NCBI RefSeq assembly: GCF_002214485.1
Contig: NZ_CP015102.1
Location: 1,178,001-1,242,000, forward strand
Direction: 5' to 3'
DNA: 64,000 nt
Origin: Thermococcus pacificus
GTDB lineage: Archaea; Methanobacteriota_B; Thermococci; Thermococcales; Thermococcaceae
The position numbers and the translations under genes are program-made. Position 1 is the stretch's first letter. Each line of letters starts with the position of its first letter. This document shows positions 33,854 to 42,816 of the stretch, piece by piece. The notes under the pieces were generated by a model. The model was not told where the DNA came from. It was given only the letters and a program-made list of their open reading frames with translations, and did no database searches.

Positions 33854-34648
33854 ATGAGAATCCTACTAACCAACGACGACGGCATTTACTCCAACGGCAT
33901 CAGGGCGGCAGTGAAAGCCCTGAGCGAGCTCGGCGAGGTCTATGTTGTCGCCCCGCTCTTCCAGAGGAGCGCCAGCGGGAGGGCGATGACGCTCCACAGA
34001 CCGATAAGGGCAAAGCGCATTGAGCTTCCAGGGGCTAAAGCCGCTTATGGGATAGACGGCACCCCCACGGACTGTGTCATCTTCGCCATAGCGCGCTTCG
34101 GAGACTTTGACCTCGCCGTCAGCGGCATAAACCTCGGGGAAAACCTGAGCACTGAAATAACCGTTTCGGGGACCGCTTCTGCCGCAATTGAGGCAGCAAC
34201 TCACGGGATTCCGAGCATTGCCATAAGCCTTGAGGTTGAGTGGAAGAAGACGCTCGGTGAGGGAGAGGGAATAGACTTCTCGGTTTCAGCATATTTCCTT
34301 AAGAAAATAGCCAGGGCAATACTGGAGAACGGCCTTCCAGAGGGTGTTGACATGCTCAACGTTAACGTCCCGAGCGATGCAACTGAAGAGACTGAGATAA
34401 CGATAACAAGGCTCGCGAGAAAGCGCTACTGTCCAACGGTTGAGGAGAGAATAGACCCGCGGGGGCACCCCTATTACTGGATAGTCGGAAAGAGAACCAC
34501 CGAATTCGAGCCGGGGACTGACGCCTACGCCCTGAAAGTCGAACGGAAGGTCAGCGTGACGCCGATAAACATAGATATGACGGCGGAAGTGGATTTTAGG
34601 ATGGTTATGGAAATATTAAATCTGATCTCCTCCGGCCCTGAAGGGTGA
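33854..34648 (+). CDS. surE: 5'/3'-nucleotidase SurE
   Basis: 264 residues. Metal site: LLTNDDGIYSNGI (Asp8, Asp9), the Ser in LFQRSASGRAMTLHRP and Asn in VSGINLGENLSTEITVSGTASAAIEA. It dephosphorylates nucleoside monophosphates and polyphosphate as a dimer. The last eight residues (LISSGPEG) are encoded by the IS-like relic at 34622-34656, so the native end of the protein has been replaced. GAGGGAG precedes the ATG; probably cotranscribed with vapBC. Confidence 0.95.
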   Translation: MRILLTNDDGIYSNGIRAAVKALSELGEVYVVAPLFQRSASGRAMTLHRPIRAKRIELPGAKAAYGIDGTPTDCVIFAIARFGDFDLAVSGINLGENLSTEITVSGTASAAIEAATHGIPSIAISLEVEWKKTLGEGEGIDFSVSAYFLKKIARAILENGLPEGVDMLNVNVPSDATEETEITITRLARKRYCPTVEERIDPRGHPYYWIVGKRTTEFEPGTDAYALKVERKVSVTPINIDMTAEVDFRMVMEILNLISSGPEG

Positions 34649-34656
34649 GGCTTTCG
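34622..34656 (-). repeat. IS200/IS605 (TnpB) right-end-like relic, copy 2
   Basis: Minus-strand GAAAGCCTC, ACCCTTCAGGGC hairpin and GGAGGAGATCAG; 30 of 35 positions match copy 1 at 11891-11925. It starts inside surE and supplies that gene's stop codon. Confidence 0.6.
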
Positions 34657-34751
34657 GAAAAAAGTAACCCTTTAACTTAATAAAAGTTCACAAAAACTTT
34701 TAGGGAGTTTTGCACATATTGAGTTCAGTAATTCCCAGGGGATGTGAACCC

Positions 34752-35204
34752 ATGAAGCTTCGCTCGCTCCTCTATCTTCTCATCTTTCCCGCATGGGAGT
34801 TCCTGCTCATGATTTTGCTCCCCCCAGAATACTACGTCGGGGCTTCTTGCCTTCAGACTCATCCCTATCCAATCTGCAGCTTCCACTTTAGCCCATCAGC
34901 AACTTTTGTCCTTCTCGTAATAGCACCGTTTCTAATTTCAATTATCCTTGGCCTCTGGAAGGAATGGAGTGAACTCGTGGCGTTTGGAGTCCCTTCGCTT
35001 GCCCTCGTTTTAATAGCAGTCATCCTCCTGTATCTCTTCGATGGGTCATTGATTTCCTTCCTCGTGCCTGCAACAGTCTCGGTGGTCCTGTACAGCCTCC
35101 CACGGATAAAAAGAGCGGAAAGGCCAATATGGATAGCCACGTCACTCATAGTCTTGTTTATTCTCTGCACTATGGTATGGAGTGGAACCTCCGTTTCGGT
35201 GTGA
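34752..35204 (+). CDS. Small integral membrane protein, unknown
   Basis: 150 residues with four or five hydrophobic helices: LLYLLIFPAWEFLLMILL, FVLLVIAPFLISIILGLW, LVAFGVPSLALVLIAVILLYLF, LISFLVPATVSVVLYSL and WIATSLIVLFILCTMVW. A pair of cysteines in ASCLQTHPYPICSF lies in the first outer loop and may form a disulfide. No family recognised. Codon use is more AT-rich than neighbouring genes, consistent with recent acquisition or low expression. GGGGATGTG lies before the ATG. Confidence 0.75.
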   Translation: MKLRSLLYLLIFPAWEFLLMILLPPEYYVGASCLQTHPYPICSFHFSPSATFVLLVIAPFLISIILGLWKEWSELVAFGVPSLALVLIAVILLYLFDGSLISFLVPATVSVVLYSLPRIKRAERPIWIATSLIVLFILCTMVWSGTSVSV

Positions 35205-35210
35205 AATATT

Positions 35211-36203
35211 TCACTCCTCCCCGAAAATCCTCTCCACGAACCACTTCTCGTCGAAGGGCCTTAGGTCGTCGTAGCCCTGGCCGACGCCGACGAAGAGTAT
35301 CGGCGCTCCAATGGCGTGGCTTATGCTCAGCGCCGCCCCACCCCTGGCATCTGCGTCGAGCTTCGTCAAAATCACGCCGTCTATCCTAACCGCCTCGTTG
35401 AACTGTTTTGCCTGCTCGACGACGGAGTTTCCGCCGAGGGAGTCGCCGACGAATATGACGAGGTCCGGCTTGGTAACCCTCGCTATCTTCTTCATCTCGT
35501 CCATGAGGTTCCTGTTGAGCTCGTTCCTTCCGGCGGTGTCGATGAGGACCACATCAATTCCCCTGGCCTTCGCGTGCTGGATCGCGTCGTAGGCGACGGC
35601 GGCTGGATCGGCGCCGTAGGAGTGTTTTATGACCTTGACACCAACCCTTTTCGCGTGCTCCTCCAGCTGCTCTATTGCACCGGCCCTGAAGGTATCGCTC
35701 GCCGCGATGACGACCGAAAGGCCGTTCTTCTTGAGCCCGTGGGCGAGCTTGGCTATGGTGGTGGTCTTTCCGGAGCCGTTGAAGCCGACGAAGGCTATGA
35801 CGAAGGGCTTCTCCTCCTTTGATTTGATCATCTCAATGAGGTCTATCCTCTTCTCGGGGGTGAGGATCTCGGTTATCGCCTCGCGGAGGGCCTCCTCGAT
35901 GATTTTCCCCTTGTTCGTTCCGACCCTTACCTTTCTCCCGACGAGCTTCTCCTTTATCTTCTCCCTGAGGGCTTCAACCGTCTCAAGGGCAACGTCCGCC
36001 TCGAGGAGCTCCAGCTCAAGCTCATCGAGGGCGTCCTCGATGTCCTTCTCCTTTATTTCGACCTGGAGGAGCCGCTCTATGAACCCTTTCTTCTCCTCAG
36101 TTTCTTCGGGGGTTTTCTTCTCAACGACCTTTTCCTCTTCCTCTATCTTCTCCTCGACGGTCTGTGTGAACTTTTTGAGCTTCTCCCTGAGCTTTCCAAA
36201 CAT
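35211..36203 (-). CDS. ftsY: Signal recognition particle receptor FtsY
   Basis: 330 residues. An acidic N-terminal A region ([23 protein letters not shown]) leads into the N domain helices and the SRP GTPase: P-loop [55 protein letters not shown] and [14 protein letters not shown]. It docks SRP-ribosome complexes at the membrane for co-translational insertion. ATG after GGTGGTGAAG. Stop is five bases from that of the convergent membrane protein gene. Confidence 0.97.
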   Translation of the reverse strand: MFGKLREKLKKFTQTVEEKIEEEEKVVEKKTPEETEEKKGFIERLLQVEIKEKDIEDALDELELELLEADVALETVEALREKIKEKLVGRKVRVGTNKGKIIEEALREAITEILTPEKRIDLIEMIKSKEEKPFVIAFVGFNGSGKTTTIAKLAHGLKKNGLSVVIAASDTFRAGAIEQLEEHAKRVGVKVIKHSYGADPAAVAYDAIQHAKARGIDVVLIDTAGRNELNRNLMDEMKKIARVTKPDLVIFVGDSLGGNSVVEQAKQFNEAVRIDGVILTKLDADARGGAALSISHAIGAPILFVGVGQGYDDLRPFDEKWFVERIFGEE

Positions 36204-36252
36204 CTTCACCACCTGATTAGCGGGCGGCTCTTTCCTATATAATAGTTATGAA

Positions 36253-36312
36253 CGCCCTCGGCGATAGCTGGTGTCATCATACCTCAGACCCGAAGCCACT
36301 CGTCATCGGGCG
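36253..36312 (-). ncRNA. Box C/D methylation guide RNA
   Basis: Minus strand: CGCCC, C box ATGACGA (36306-36300), 12-base guide, D' CTGA (36287-36284), three bases, C' ATGATGA (36280-36274), 12-base guide, D CCGA (36261-36258), GGGCG. The ends CGCCC and GGGCG pair as a terminal stem. C and D differ by one base each from consensus. A TATA TTTATAAAC (36331-36339) sits at exactly the right distance. The complement of the D guide contains GAUAGCUGGU, a conserved 23S domain II sequence, so the predicted 2'-O-methylation is on the A before GCUGGU. Confidence 0.75.
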
Positions 36313-36353
36313 AACCACCTTGTCTCTGCGGTTTATAAATTCTCCCGCTTCAG

Positions 36354-36803
36354 TCAGTATCTCCTGATGTAGGTTTTACTCCCCACGACCTTCCCTTCCT
36401 CAAGGCGCATCACATCCACCTGCTCGAAACCGACGGTCTCCCTCTTGTATGCGATTAGATAATCGATGAATTCCTTAATTCCATAGCGCGCTATCGAGTC
36501 CTTGACATACTTCTGCTCGTAGAGGAGGATGAGTTTGTCCCTGTGCCCCGCGAGCCAGCGGTGGAGCTTCTCCCGTTCCGCCTTCGGGCGCGAGAGGGGA
36601 TTGACTATCAGGTAGACCTCGAAGTCGTCGCTCTCAAAGGGCGAACCGATGTAGACGTCACCGTTCACCTGAAACGGCAGGTATTCTGCAAGCACGCGCC
36701 TTCCGCCCCTGCTCCAGGCATTGATGTATATTCTCGCAAGTCTCTTCCCGTCTCCAGTTATTAAAACGGCTCCCGAATCCAGTTCGGCTAGTTCCTTCAG
36801 CAT
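36354..36803 (-). CDS. Conserved hypothetical protein
   Basis: 149 residues, soluble alpha/beta. The segment SGAVLITGDGKRLARIYINAWSRGG...VLAEYLPFQ followed by FEVYLIVNPLSRPKAEREKLHRWLAG and RDKLILLYEQKYVKDS looks like a RecA-like fold without a Walker A motif, but no family was recognised. The start may be the ATG at 36803, preceded by GTGATG, or nine bases further up. Transcribed alone; stop lies 15 bases before the C/D RNA promoter. Confidence 0.7.
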   Translation of the reverse strand: MLKELAELDSGAVLITGDGKRLARIYINAWSRGGRRVLAEYLPFQVNGDVYIGSPFESDDFEVYLIVNPLSRPKAEREKLHRWLAGHRDKLILLYEQKYVKDSIARYGIKEFIDYLIAYKRETVGFEQVDVMRLEEGKVVGSKTYIRRY

Positions 36804-36870
36804 GGTCATCACAAAAAACTTTTACCGGATGGTTAAAATCCTTTCCCAAATTTTCGGTTTTCAGGGGACC

Positions 36871-36883
36871 GCAAACTATATAT
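36871..36883 (+). promoter_or_regulatory. TATA box of the nucleoside transporter operon
   Basis: ACTATATATTCC, about 45-55 bases before the ATG of the binding protein. The leader carries GGGGTG as ribosome site. Confidence 0.6.
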
Positions 36884-36926
36884 TCCATGCAGGGGGTATC
36901 CTTTTGAAAACTCGCGGGGTGTTACT

Positions 36927-38159
36927 ATGAAGAAGTGGCTGAGTCTGTTTTTAATCGGCCTCCTGGCCATAAGCGTCGTGGCCAGCGGCTGTATCTCCTC
37001 CGGTGGAGAAGAGTCCAAAACGGGTGCCATTGCCATCGTTTACGACGTCGGTGGCAGGGGTGACCTGAGCTTCAACGATATGGCCTATCTCGGTGCCAGC
37101 AAGGCCGCCAAGGACTTTAACCTCGACCTCGTTGAGCTTCAGAGCAACAGCGAGGATGACTACGTCGAGAACCTTCGCACCCTTGCCAGCGAAGGGAAGT
37201 ACGCCGTTATCATCGCCGTTGGTTTCATGATGACCGATGCCGTTAAGCAGGTTGCGAGCGAGTATCCGGACCAGAAGTTCGCAATCATAGATGGTTCTGA
37301 CCCCGAAATGCCCGACAACGTTATGATGATCCTCTTCAAGGAGAACGAGGGTTCGGCCCTCGCCGGAGCCCTTGCAGGCCTTATCGCGGCCAACGACGGT
37401 AAGGACAAGGTTGGAATAGTTCTCGGTATGGAGATTCCGGTTCTCTACAAGTTCGAGGCCGGCTACCGCTTTGGCGTCAAGTGGGCCGAGGACTACTACA
37501 AGCAGAAGGAGGGCAAGGACGTTAACATAGACGTCCTCTACCAGTACACCGGCTCTTTCGGAGACGCCGCCAAGGGTAAGGCCGCGGCCCAGGCTCAACT
37601 CAGCCAGGGTGCGTGGGTTATCTACCAGGTGGCTGGAGGAACGGGACTCGGTGTCTTCGATGCCGTTGAAGAGGCCCTCAAGGCCCAGAACAAGAAGATG
37701 GGTCCGCCGTTTGCCATCGGTGTCGATTCAGCCCAGGACTGGATAAAGCCGGGCGTTATAATCGCCTCAATGACGAAGCGCGTTGACGTCGGTGTGTACA
37801 CCGCCGTTAAGGATGCCGTTGAGGGCACTTTCAAGGGCGGTGTTGTCGAGCTTGGCCTCGAGGAGGGCGGTGTTGGTCTCAGCACCGTCGACGACGTCAT
37901 GGCCATGTTCGACTCCCTCCCTGAAGACACCCAGAAGCAGAAGCTTAAGGACCTCGGCTTCAACAGCAGGGACGAGCTCAAGCAGTACCTCGAGCAGACC
38001 AGGGGCCAGGTTCCTGACTGGATATGGGACGCCGTCAAGCAGCTCCAGGACAAGATAGTCAGCGGCGAGATCAAGGTTCCCGCCCCGATGGACAAGGACG
38101 GCATAGAGAAGGTCAGGCAGGCCAAGACCTGGCAGGACATGCAAGAGCTCGCCCAGTGA
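36927..38159 (+). CDS. BMP-family nucleoside-binding lipoprotein
   Basis: 410 residues. Signal peptide with lipobox VVASGC (Cys22). The BMP/PnrA domain follows: AIVYDVGGRGDLSFNDMAYLGASKAAKDF, AVGFMMTDAVKQVASEYPDQKFAIIDG, LFKENEGSALAGALAGLIA and VIYQVAGGTGLGVFDA. A C-terminal extension of about 80 charged residues (from SLPEDTQKQK on) goes beyond the usual domain. It captures purine nucleosides outside the cell for the ABC importer encoded next. Codon use indicates high expression. A T6 tract after the stop may lower expression of the downstream genes. Confidence 0.93.
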   Translation: MKKWLSLFLIGLLAISVVASGCISSGGEESKTGAIAIVYDVGGRGDLSFNDMAYLGASKAAKDFNLDLVELQSNSEDDYVENLRTLASEGKYAVIIAVGFMMTDAVKQVASEYPDQKFAIIDGSDPEMPDNVMMILFKENEGSALAGALAGLIAANDGKDKVGIVLGMEIPVLYKFEAGYRFGVKWAEDYYKQKEGKDVNIDVLYQYTGSFGDAAKGKAAAQAQLSQGAWVIYQVAGGTGLGVFDAVEEALKAQNKKMGPPFAIGVDSAQDWIKPGVIIASMTKRVDVGVYTAVKDAVEGTFKGGVVELGLEEGGVGLSTVDDVMAMFDSLPEDTQKQKLKDLGFNSRDELKQYLEQTRGQVPDWIWDAVKQLQDKIVSGEIKVPAPMDKDGIEKVRQAKTWQDMQELAQ

Positions 38160-38160
38160 A

Positions 38161-38185
38161 CATTTACTTTTTTCTCTCAACTTTC
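38161..38185 (+). terminator. T-rich partial terminator between binding protein and ATPase genes
   Basis: ACTTTTTTCTCTCAACTTTC in the 46-base gap. The ABC genes have no separate TATA, so read-through from here is the likely way in which the binding protein is made in excess. Confidence 0.35.
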
Positions 38186-38205
38186 TTAGCATAGGGGGTG
38201 TGGCA

Positions 38206-39753
38206 ATGGGGACAACGGAGAGAAGGCCGATAATCGAGATGAAGGGAATAGTTAAGGTGTACCCTGACGGCACGAGGGCCCTCAAGGGTGTTGATCTTAC
38301 GGTTAATAAAGGCGAGATTTTGGGTCTCCTCGGTGAGAACGGTGCCGGAAAAACTACGCTCATGAAGATCCTCTTTGGTATGCTCCAACCCACCTCCGGT
38401 AAAATTTTCATCAACGGGGAGGAGGTTCGCTTTAAGAGCCCGTCCGATGCCATATCCAAGGGCATCGGCATGGTTCACCAGCACTTCACGCTCGTTGAGG
38501 TTTTCGACGCCCTCCACAACATAATCCTCGGAATGGAGGGCCACGGACTGTTCTCAAAGATAGACGTTGAGAGGGCAAGGAAAAAGCTCCAGAAGCTTAT
38601 GGACGACCTGAACTTTCAGGTGCCGCTGGATATTCCCGTTGAGGATCTCCCCGTCGGCGTCCAGCAGAGGATTGAGATACTGAAGATGCTCTACCGCGAC
38701 GTCGACGTGCTCATTCTCGACGAACCAACGGCGGTGCTGACCCCCATAGAGGTCGAGGAGCTTTTCAGGGTTCTGAGGCAGCTCAAGGCTGAGGGTAAGA
38801 CGATAATTTTCATCAGCCACAAGCTCAACGAGGTTCTTGAACTCACCGACCGCGTCACGGTAATCAGAAAGGGAGAGGTCGTGGGGACGGTCAACACGAA
38901 TGAGGCTACTCCCCAACTCCTTGCAAGGATGATGGTAGGCAGGGACGTTGTCCTCAGGATAGAGAAGCCCCCAAAGGAGGCGGGAGAGCCGATACTCAAG
39001 GTGGAGAACCTCAAGGTCATGGGAGACCGCGGTGAGGTGGCAGTCAAAAACCTCTCCTTCGAGGTTCGCGCCGGCGAGATATTCGGCATAGCCGGCGTTG
39101 AGGGCAACGGACAGACCGAGCTTATAGAGGCCATATCCGGACTCAGAAAGGTGAGTGGGGGAAGGATTTATCTCAACGGAAAGGACATAACCGGGAAGAC
39201 CCCCCGGGAGCTCTACGACATGGGGATGGCCCACGTCCCTGAGGACAGGACGCATATGGGTCTCATACTGGACATGACCGTTACGGAGAATTCAGTCCTC
39301 GGCCTGCACTGGCGGCCGAAGTTTCAGCGCTTTAAGGGGGTTATCCACTGGGGCAAGGTCAGGAAGCATGCGCAGGCCCTCATAGAGCAGTTCGACATCT
39401 CTGCGCCAGGAACAGAGGCCCCTGTCAAGTCCCTCAGCGGTGGAAACCAGCAGAAGCTCATCGTTGCGAGGGAAGTGAGCAAGGAGCCGGTCTTCATCAT
39501 AGCAGCACAACCGACGCGCGGTGTTGACGTTGCCTCCACGGAGTACATCAGGAACTACCTCGTCAAGCTGAGGAACGAGGGCAAAGCTGTTCTCCTCGTC
39601 TCGGCCGACCTCGATGAGGTCCTCCAGCTCAGCGACAGGATGGGGATTATCTATGAGGGCGAGTTCATGGGCGTTGTGAAGCCCGAGGAAGTAACCACAG
39701 AAGAGATAGGAATGATGATGGGGGGAATACGCTATGAAGAAATCAGGAAGTGA
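38206..39753 (+). CDS. Nucleoside ABC importer ATPase (two nucleotide-binding domains)
   Basis: 515 residues, sugar/nucleoside-type (RbsA/YufO-like) with two fused ATPase domains. Domain 1: Walker A GENGAGKTTL (about 40), Q-loop VHQHFTL, LPVGVQQRIEILKMLY and Walker B DVLILDEPTAVLTP. Domain 2 has a degenerate Walker A, GVEGNGQTEL, with LSGGNQQKLIVAREV and FIIAAQPTRGVDVAS, as usual in this group. It powers uptake with the permeases at 39734 and 40783. The ATG at 38206 follows GGGGGTGTGGCA. Confidence 0.95.
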   Translation: MGTTERRPIIEMKGIVKVYPDGTRALKGVDLTVNKGEILGLLGENGAGKTTLMKILFGMLQPTSGKIFINGEEVRFKSPSDAISKGIGMVHQHFTLVEVFDALHNIILGMEGHGLFSKIDVERARKKLQKLMDDLNFQVPLDIPVEDLPVGVQQRIEILKMLYRDVDVLILDEPTAVLTPIEVEELFRVLRQLKAEGKTIIFISHKLNEVLELTDRVTVIRKGEVVGTVNTNEATPQLLARMMVGRDVVLRIEKPPKEAGEPILKVENLKVMGDRGEVAVKNLSFEVRAGEIFGIAGVEGNGQTELIEAISGLRKVSGGRIYLNGKDITGKTPRELYDMGMAHVPEDRTHMGLILDMTVTENSVLGLHWRPKFQRFKGVIHWGKVRKHAQALIEQFDISAPGTEAPVKSLSGGNQQKLIVAREVSKEPVFIIAAQPTRGVDVASTEYIRNYLVKLRNEGKAVLLVSADLDEVLQLSDRMGIIYEGEFMGVVKPEEVTTEEIGMMMGGIRYEEIRK

Positions 39754-40786
39754 TCTGACCAAAGCATTGAATCCCCGCCCCTTCATCGAGAGCCTCATAG
39801 CCATACTCGTCGGCTTCATAATCGGTGCTATAGTGCTCGTGGCCTTCGGATACGACCCGCTGGCTGCTTACTACTGGCTGTTCACTGGTGCATTGGGTTC
39901 GGCCAGGGGTATAGCATCAACCCTCAAGTACGCCACACCGATAATGCTCACGGCTTTGACCTTCGCGATAGGCACGAGGACCGGAATCTTCAACATCGGT
40001 GCGGAGAGCTCCTTCTACTTCGGCGCAATAGCGGCTGTCATCTTCACCAACATCTGGGCCAACATGTGGTTCGGCCTCCTGATGGGCATGCTCTTCGGAG
40101 CCCTGTGGGCGCTCCCTGCGGCGGCCCTCAAGGTCTACCGCGGCGTCCACGAGGTCATATCCACCATCATGCTCAACTGGATCGGCTGGTTCTTCGTCCT
40201 CTGGCTCATAGTCGGCCCCTACGCCAACCCCAACGACCCCAACAAGACCATAAGGATACCTGAAGCGGCCAGGCTTCCCGAGATAGGCTACGGCCTCTCC
40301 ATAGCGATAATCATCGCGGTCATAGCGGCGCTCCTCACCTACTTCCTGCTTTGGCACACCACGATGGGCTTCGGCATGCGTGCAAGTGGAATCAACCAGA
40401 AAGCGGCGCGCTACGCTGGAATGAACCCTAAGTTGGCCGTCATGTGGTCCTTCATCATCGGCGGCCTGCTCAGCGGCCTCGGCGGCGCCATGAAGATAAT
40501 GGGTGAGGGGCCGGGATACGCGATAAGCCAGGGCGGGGCCAACATCTACGGGTTCGGTTTCGATGGAATCGGCGTTTCCCTCGTCGGCAGGAACCATCCG
40601 CTTGGAATAATTCTCTCGGCTCTGTTCTTTGGAATGCTCCGCGCCGGAACTGCCATGATGCAGGCCAGGGCCCAGGTTCCGCTGGAAATCATCAAGGTTA
40701 TCCAGGGAATCATCGTCATAGCAGTAGCCATTCCGAGCCTCTACGACCTGGTTAAGAAAGCCGTCCACAGGGGGGCTGCCCAATGA
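39734..40786 (+). CDS. Nucleoside ABC importer permease 1
   Basis: 350 residues, about ten membrane helices, BPD_transp_2 family (YufP-like). Landmarks: ASTLKYATPIMLTALTFAIGTRTGIFNIGAESSFYFGAIAA and MGFGMRASGINQKAARYAGMN, the coupling-helix region that meets the ATPase, and SGLGGAMKIMGEGPGY. The ATG lies 20 bases inside the ATPase gene after GGGGGG. Confidence 0.94.
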   Translation: MKKSGSDLTKALNPRPFIESLIAILVGFIIGAIVLVAFGYDPLAAYYWLFTGALGSARGIASTLKYATPIMLTALTFAIGTRTGIFNIGAESSFYFGAIAAVIFTNIWANMWFGLLMGMLFGALWALPAAALKVYRGVHEVISTIMLNWIGWFFVLWLIVGPYANPNDPNKTIRIPEAARLPEIGYGLSIAIIIAVIAALLTYFLLWHTTMGFGMRASGINQKAARYAGMNPKLAVMWSFIIGGLLSGLGGAMKIMGEGPGYAISQGGANIYGFGFDGIGVSLVGRNHPLGIILSALFFGMLRAGTAMMQARAQVPLEIIKVIQGIIVIAVAIPSLYDLVKKAVHRGAAQ

Positions 40787-41676
40787 ACGCGGGTGACGTG
40801 ATTACCATCCTCATAACCTCCCTCATGGCCATGGTTCCCATCGTCCTGACCAGCGTTGGTGCCGCGTGGAGCGAGCGCGCCGGTGTTGTCAGCATCGGCT
40901 ACGAAGGCGTCCTCCTGATGAGCGCCTTCTTTGGGGCGATATTCGCGGAGCTGAGCGGTCATGCCACCATAGGTCTCCTTGGGGGCGTCCTGACGGGAGT
41001 GCTTCTGGGCATGCTCCACGGTGCACTCACGGTCTACCTCAAGGGAGACCACGTCATCCCGGGTATAGGCATCAACCTCCTGGCGATGGGTGTCGTCCCA
41101 TTCGGCATCCTCGCCTACTGGGGAACCGCGGGCCAGCACCAGCTCCCGGACAACGCGGAGCTCTGGCACATAAAAACCTCAACCGTGGAGCTCAGCCCCA
41201 TGGTCTTCGTGACCATACTCATCGCCCTCGTGACGTGGTGGGTGCTCTTCAAGACCCCGCTCGGGCTCAGGGTCAGGGCGGTTGGTGAGAACCCCGAAGC
41301 AGCTGACGCCCTCGGCATAAACGTTGAGAAGTACCGCTTCTGGTCGGCCGTTTATGGCCACGCACTCGCGGGCCTTGCAGGGGCCTACATGAGCGTCGAC
41401 TGGCTTGGACTGGTCCACAAGACGATGTCCGGCGGAAGGGGTTTCATAGCGCTTGCCAACATGGTCTTCAGCGGCTGGAACCCGCTGGTTTCGCTCATAG
41501 GCGGCTGGCTCTTCGGTTTCTTCGAGGCACTGGCCACTTGGCTCGCACCGAAGCACATCATTCCGGGGCAGTTCATCCTGATGCTGCCCTACATAATGAC
41601 CCTCATCATTGTGGCAGGAATCATCGGCAAGGCCAGGCCGCCAAAGGCCGATGGAAGGCCCTACAAGAGGGAGTGA
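40783..41676 (+). CDS. Nucleoside ABC importer permease 2
   Basis: 297 residues, about eight to nine helices, YufQ-like partner of the preceding permease. Landmarks: AAWSERAGVVSIGYEGVLLMSAFFGAIFAELSG, LGLRVRAVGENPEAADALGINVEKYRFW (coupling helix) and AGAYMSVDWLG. It starts with an ATGA overlap on permease 1 and closes the four-gene importer. Confidence 0.94.
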   Translation: MNAGDVITILITSLMAMVPIVLTSVGAAWSERAGVVSIGYEGVLLMSAFFGAIFAELSGHATIGLLGGVLTGVLLGMLHGALTVYLKGDHVIPGIGINLLAMGVVPFGILAYWGTAGQHQLPDNAELWHIKTSTVELSPMVFVTILIALVTWWVLFKTPLGLRVRAVGENPEAADALGINVEKYRFWSAVYGHALAGLAGAYMSVDWLGLVHKTMSGGRGFIALANMVFSGWNPLVSLIGGWLFGFFEALATWLAPKHIIPGQFILMLPYIMTLIIVAGIIGKARPPKADGRPYKRE

Positions 41677-41684
41677 GCTCCCCT

Positions 41685-41702
41685 TTTCCTTGTTTTTTTG
41701 CT
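41685..41702 (+). terminator. Oligo-T terminator after the nucleoside importer
   Basis: CTTTTCCTTGTTTTTTTGC just after the last stop, a T7 tract with a second T-rich block. Confidence 0.55.
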
Positions 41703-41738
41703 TTGGGCTTTCGAGGAACAAAATTGGAAAAGAAAAGC

Positions 41739-42725
41739 TCATTTCTTGAGTACCACGCCCAGGGCAGTGCCGAGGACTATTCCCACGACCAGGGAGATGA
41801 GAACGTATTGTGTAACGTCGCTCCTCCCTTCGGGTTTCTCGACTGGGGCGTTTCCGGAGAGGGCTTTGACCACTGCGGCGCTGTTCTCGATCAGGACTTC
41901 CGTGTATGGTCTGTCGCTCCAGAAAACGGTTATCTCGGCGGCCGGCTTTCCGCTCTTGGAAGCCAGTTCCAGGGCGGCCCTCTTCATTTGATCCGGACTG
42001 TCTATACCGTAGACTATCAGGTCGGCCGTTTTCGCGGTGGGAACCAGGTCATCGACTCCTATAGCCGGAACTTCCTCCTCGGGCTTTATCGAGGCGACGG
42101 CCTTTATCCCCAGCCACTCGATGGCGTACTGGTCCGGGGGCATCTGGATAACCGCGGTGTGGTTCTGGCCGACGAGGGCGCGGTAAGAGTCAGCTATTGC
42201 TTTCACCCTCCCCTCAAATCTCTCGTATTCCTCCGCGTAGACTTCAGCGTTCCCGGGGTCTGCTTTCTCCAGTGCCCTTTCGGCGGCTCTAGCTATCGCG
42301 AGTGCGTTGGTCGGGTCGAGCCAGACGCCGTGGGGGTTGTCCTTGCCGCTGTACCAGTGCTCCTTCAGGTAGCGGAACCCGTTCGCTTTGTAGTCCTCAA
42401 TGAAGAGGGCCTCCCCTGTTATTGTGCCCTCTTCCCTCAGCTCCGCTATCCTCTTCTCCACTGGGAGATGCCCGCCGGTCGTGACTATAACGTCTGCCTT
42501 TCTCAGGAGTTCTATCTGGCTCGGCGTCAACTGGTACTCGTGTGGATCCGCTCCGGGCGGAATCAGGTAGACCACGTCAACGGAGTTCCCAAACGCGTCG
42601 CTGATTATCCCCGCCAGCGGTCCGATGGTGGTCACCACCAGCGGCTTCCCCTCGCTCCCTGAAACACCTGGTGTGAACAGTACTCCAGCAATGAGCAGTA
42701 CGAACAGTACAGCTTTCACCTTCAT
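41739..42725 (-). CDS. ZnuA-like metal-binding protein with C-terminal membrane anchor
   Basis: 328 residues. Signal peptide (VLFVLLIAGVLFTPGVSG), then a cluster A-I metal-binding fold: VTTIGPLAGIISDAFG, PPGADPHEYQLTPSQ (first His ligand), VWLDPTNALAIA, MPPDQYAIEWLGIKAVASIKPEEE. Compared with true ZnuA the His-rich loop is missing and a Met/Pro segment replaces the second region, so the ligand set is altered. A helix YVLISLVVGIVLGTALGVVLKK anchors the C-terminus. No permease or ATPase gene is adjacent. ATG after GGTGACCGAAA. Confidence 0.85.
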   Translation of the reverse strand: MKVKAVLFVLLIAGVLFTPGVSGSEGKPLVVTTIGPLAGIISDAFGNSVDVVYLIPPGADPHEYQLTPSQIELLRKADVIVTTGGHLPVEKRIAELREEGTITGEALFIEDYKANGFRYLKEHWYSGKDNPHGVWLDPTNALAIARAAERALEKADPGNAEVYAEEYERFEGRVKAIADSYRALVGQNHTAVIQMPPDQYAIEWLGIKAVASIKPEEEVPAIGVDDLVPTAKTADLIVYGIDSPDQMKRAALELASKSGKPAAEITVFWSDRPYTEVLIENSAAVVKALSGNAPVEKPEGRSDVTQYVLISLVVGIVLGTALGVVLKK

Positions 42726-42816
42726 TTTCGGTCACCCTAATAACTGGAGAACTGGGGCTTTAAAAGCTGTCGGAAAATTTATAAGCCCCCCTCCATAGAT
42801 ACTACGGGGCGTCGTC

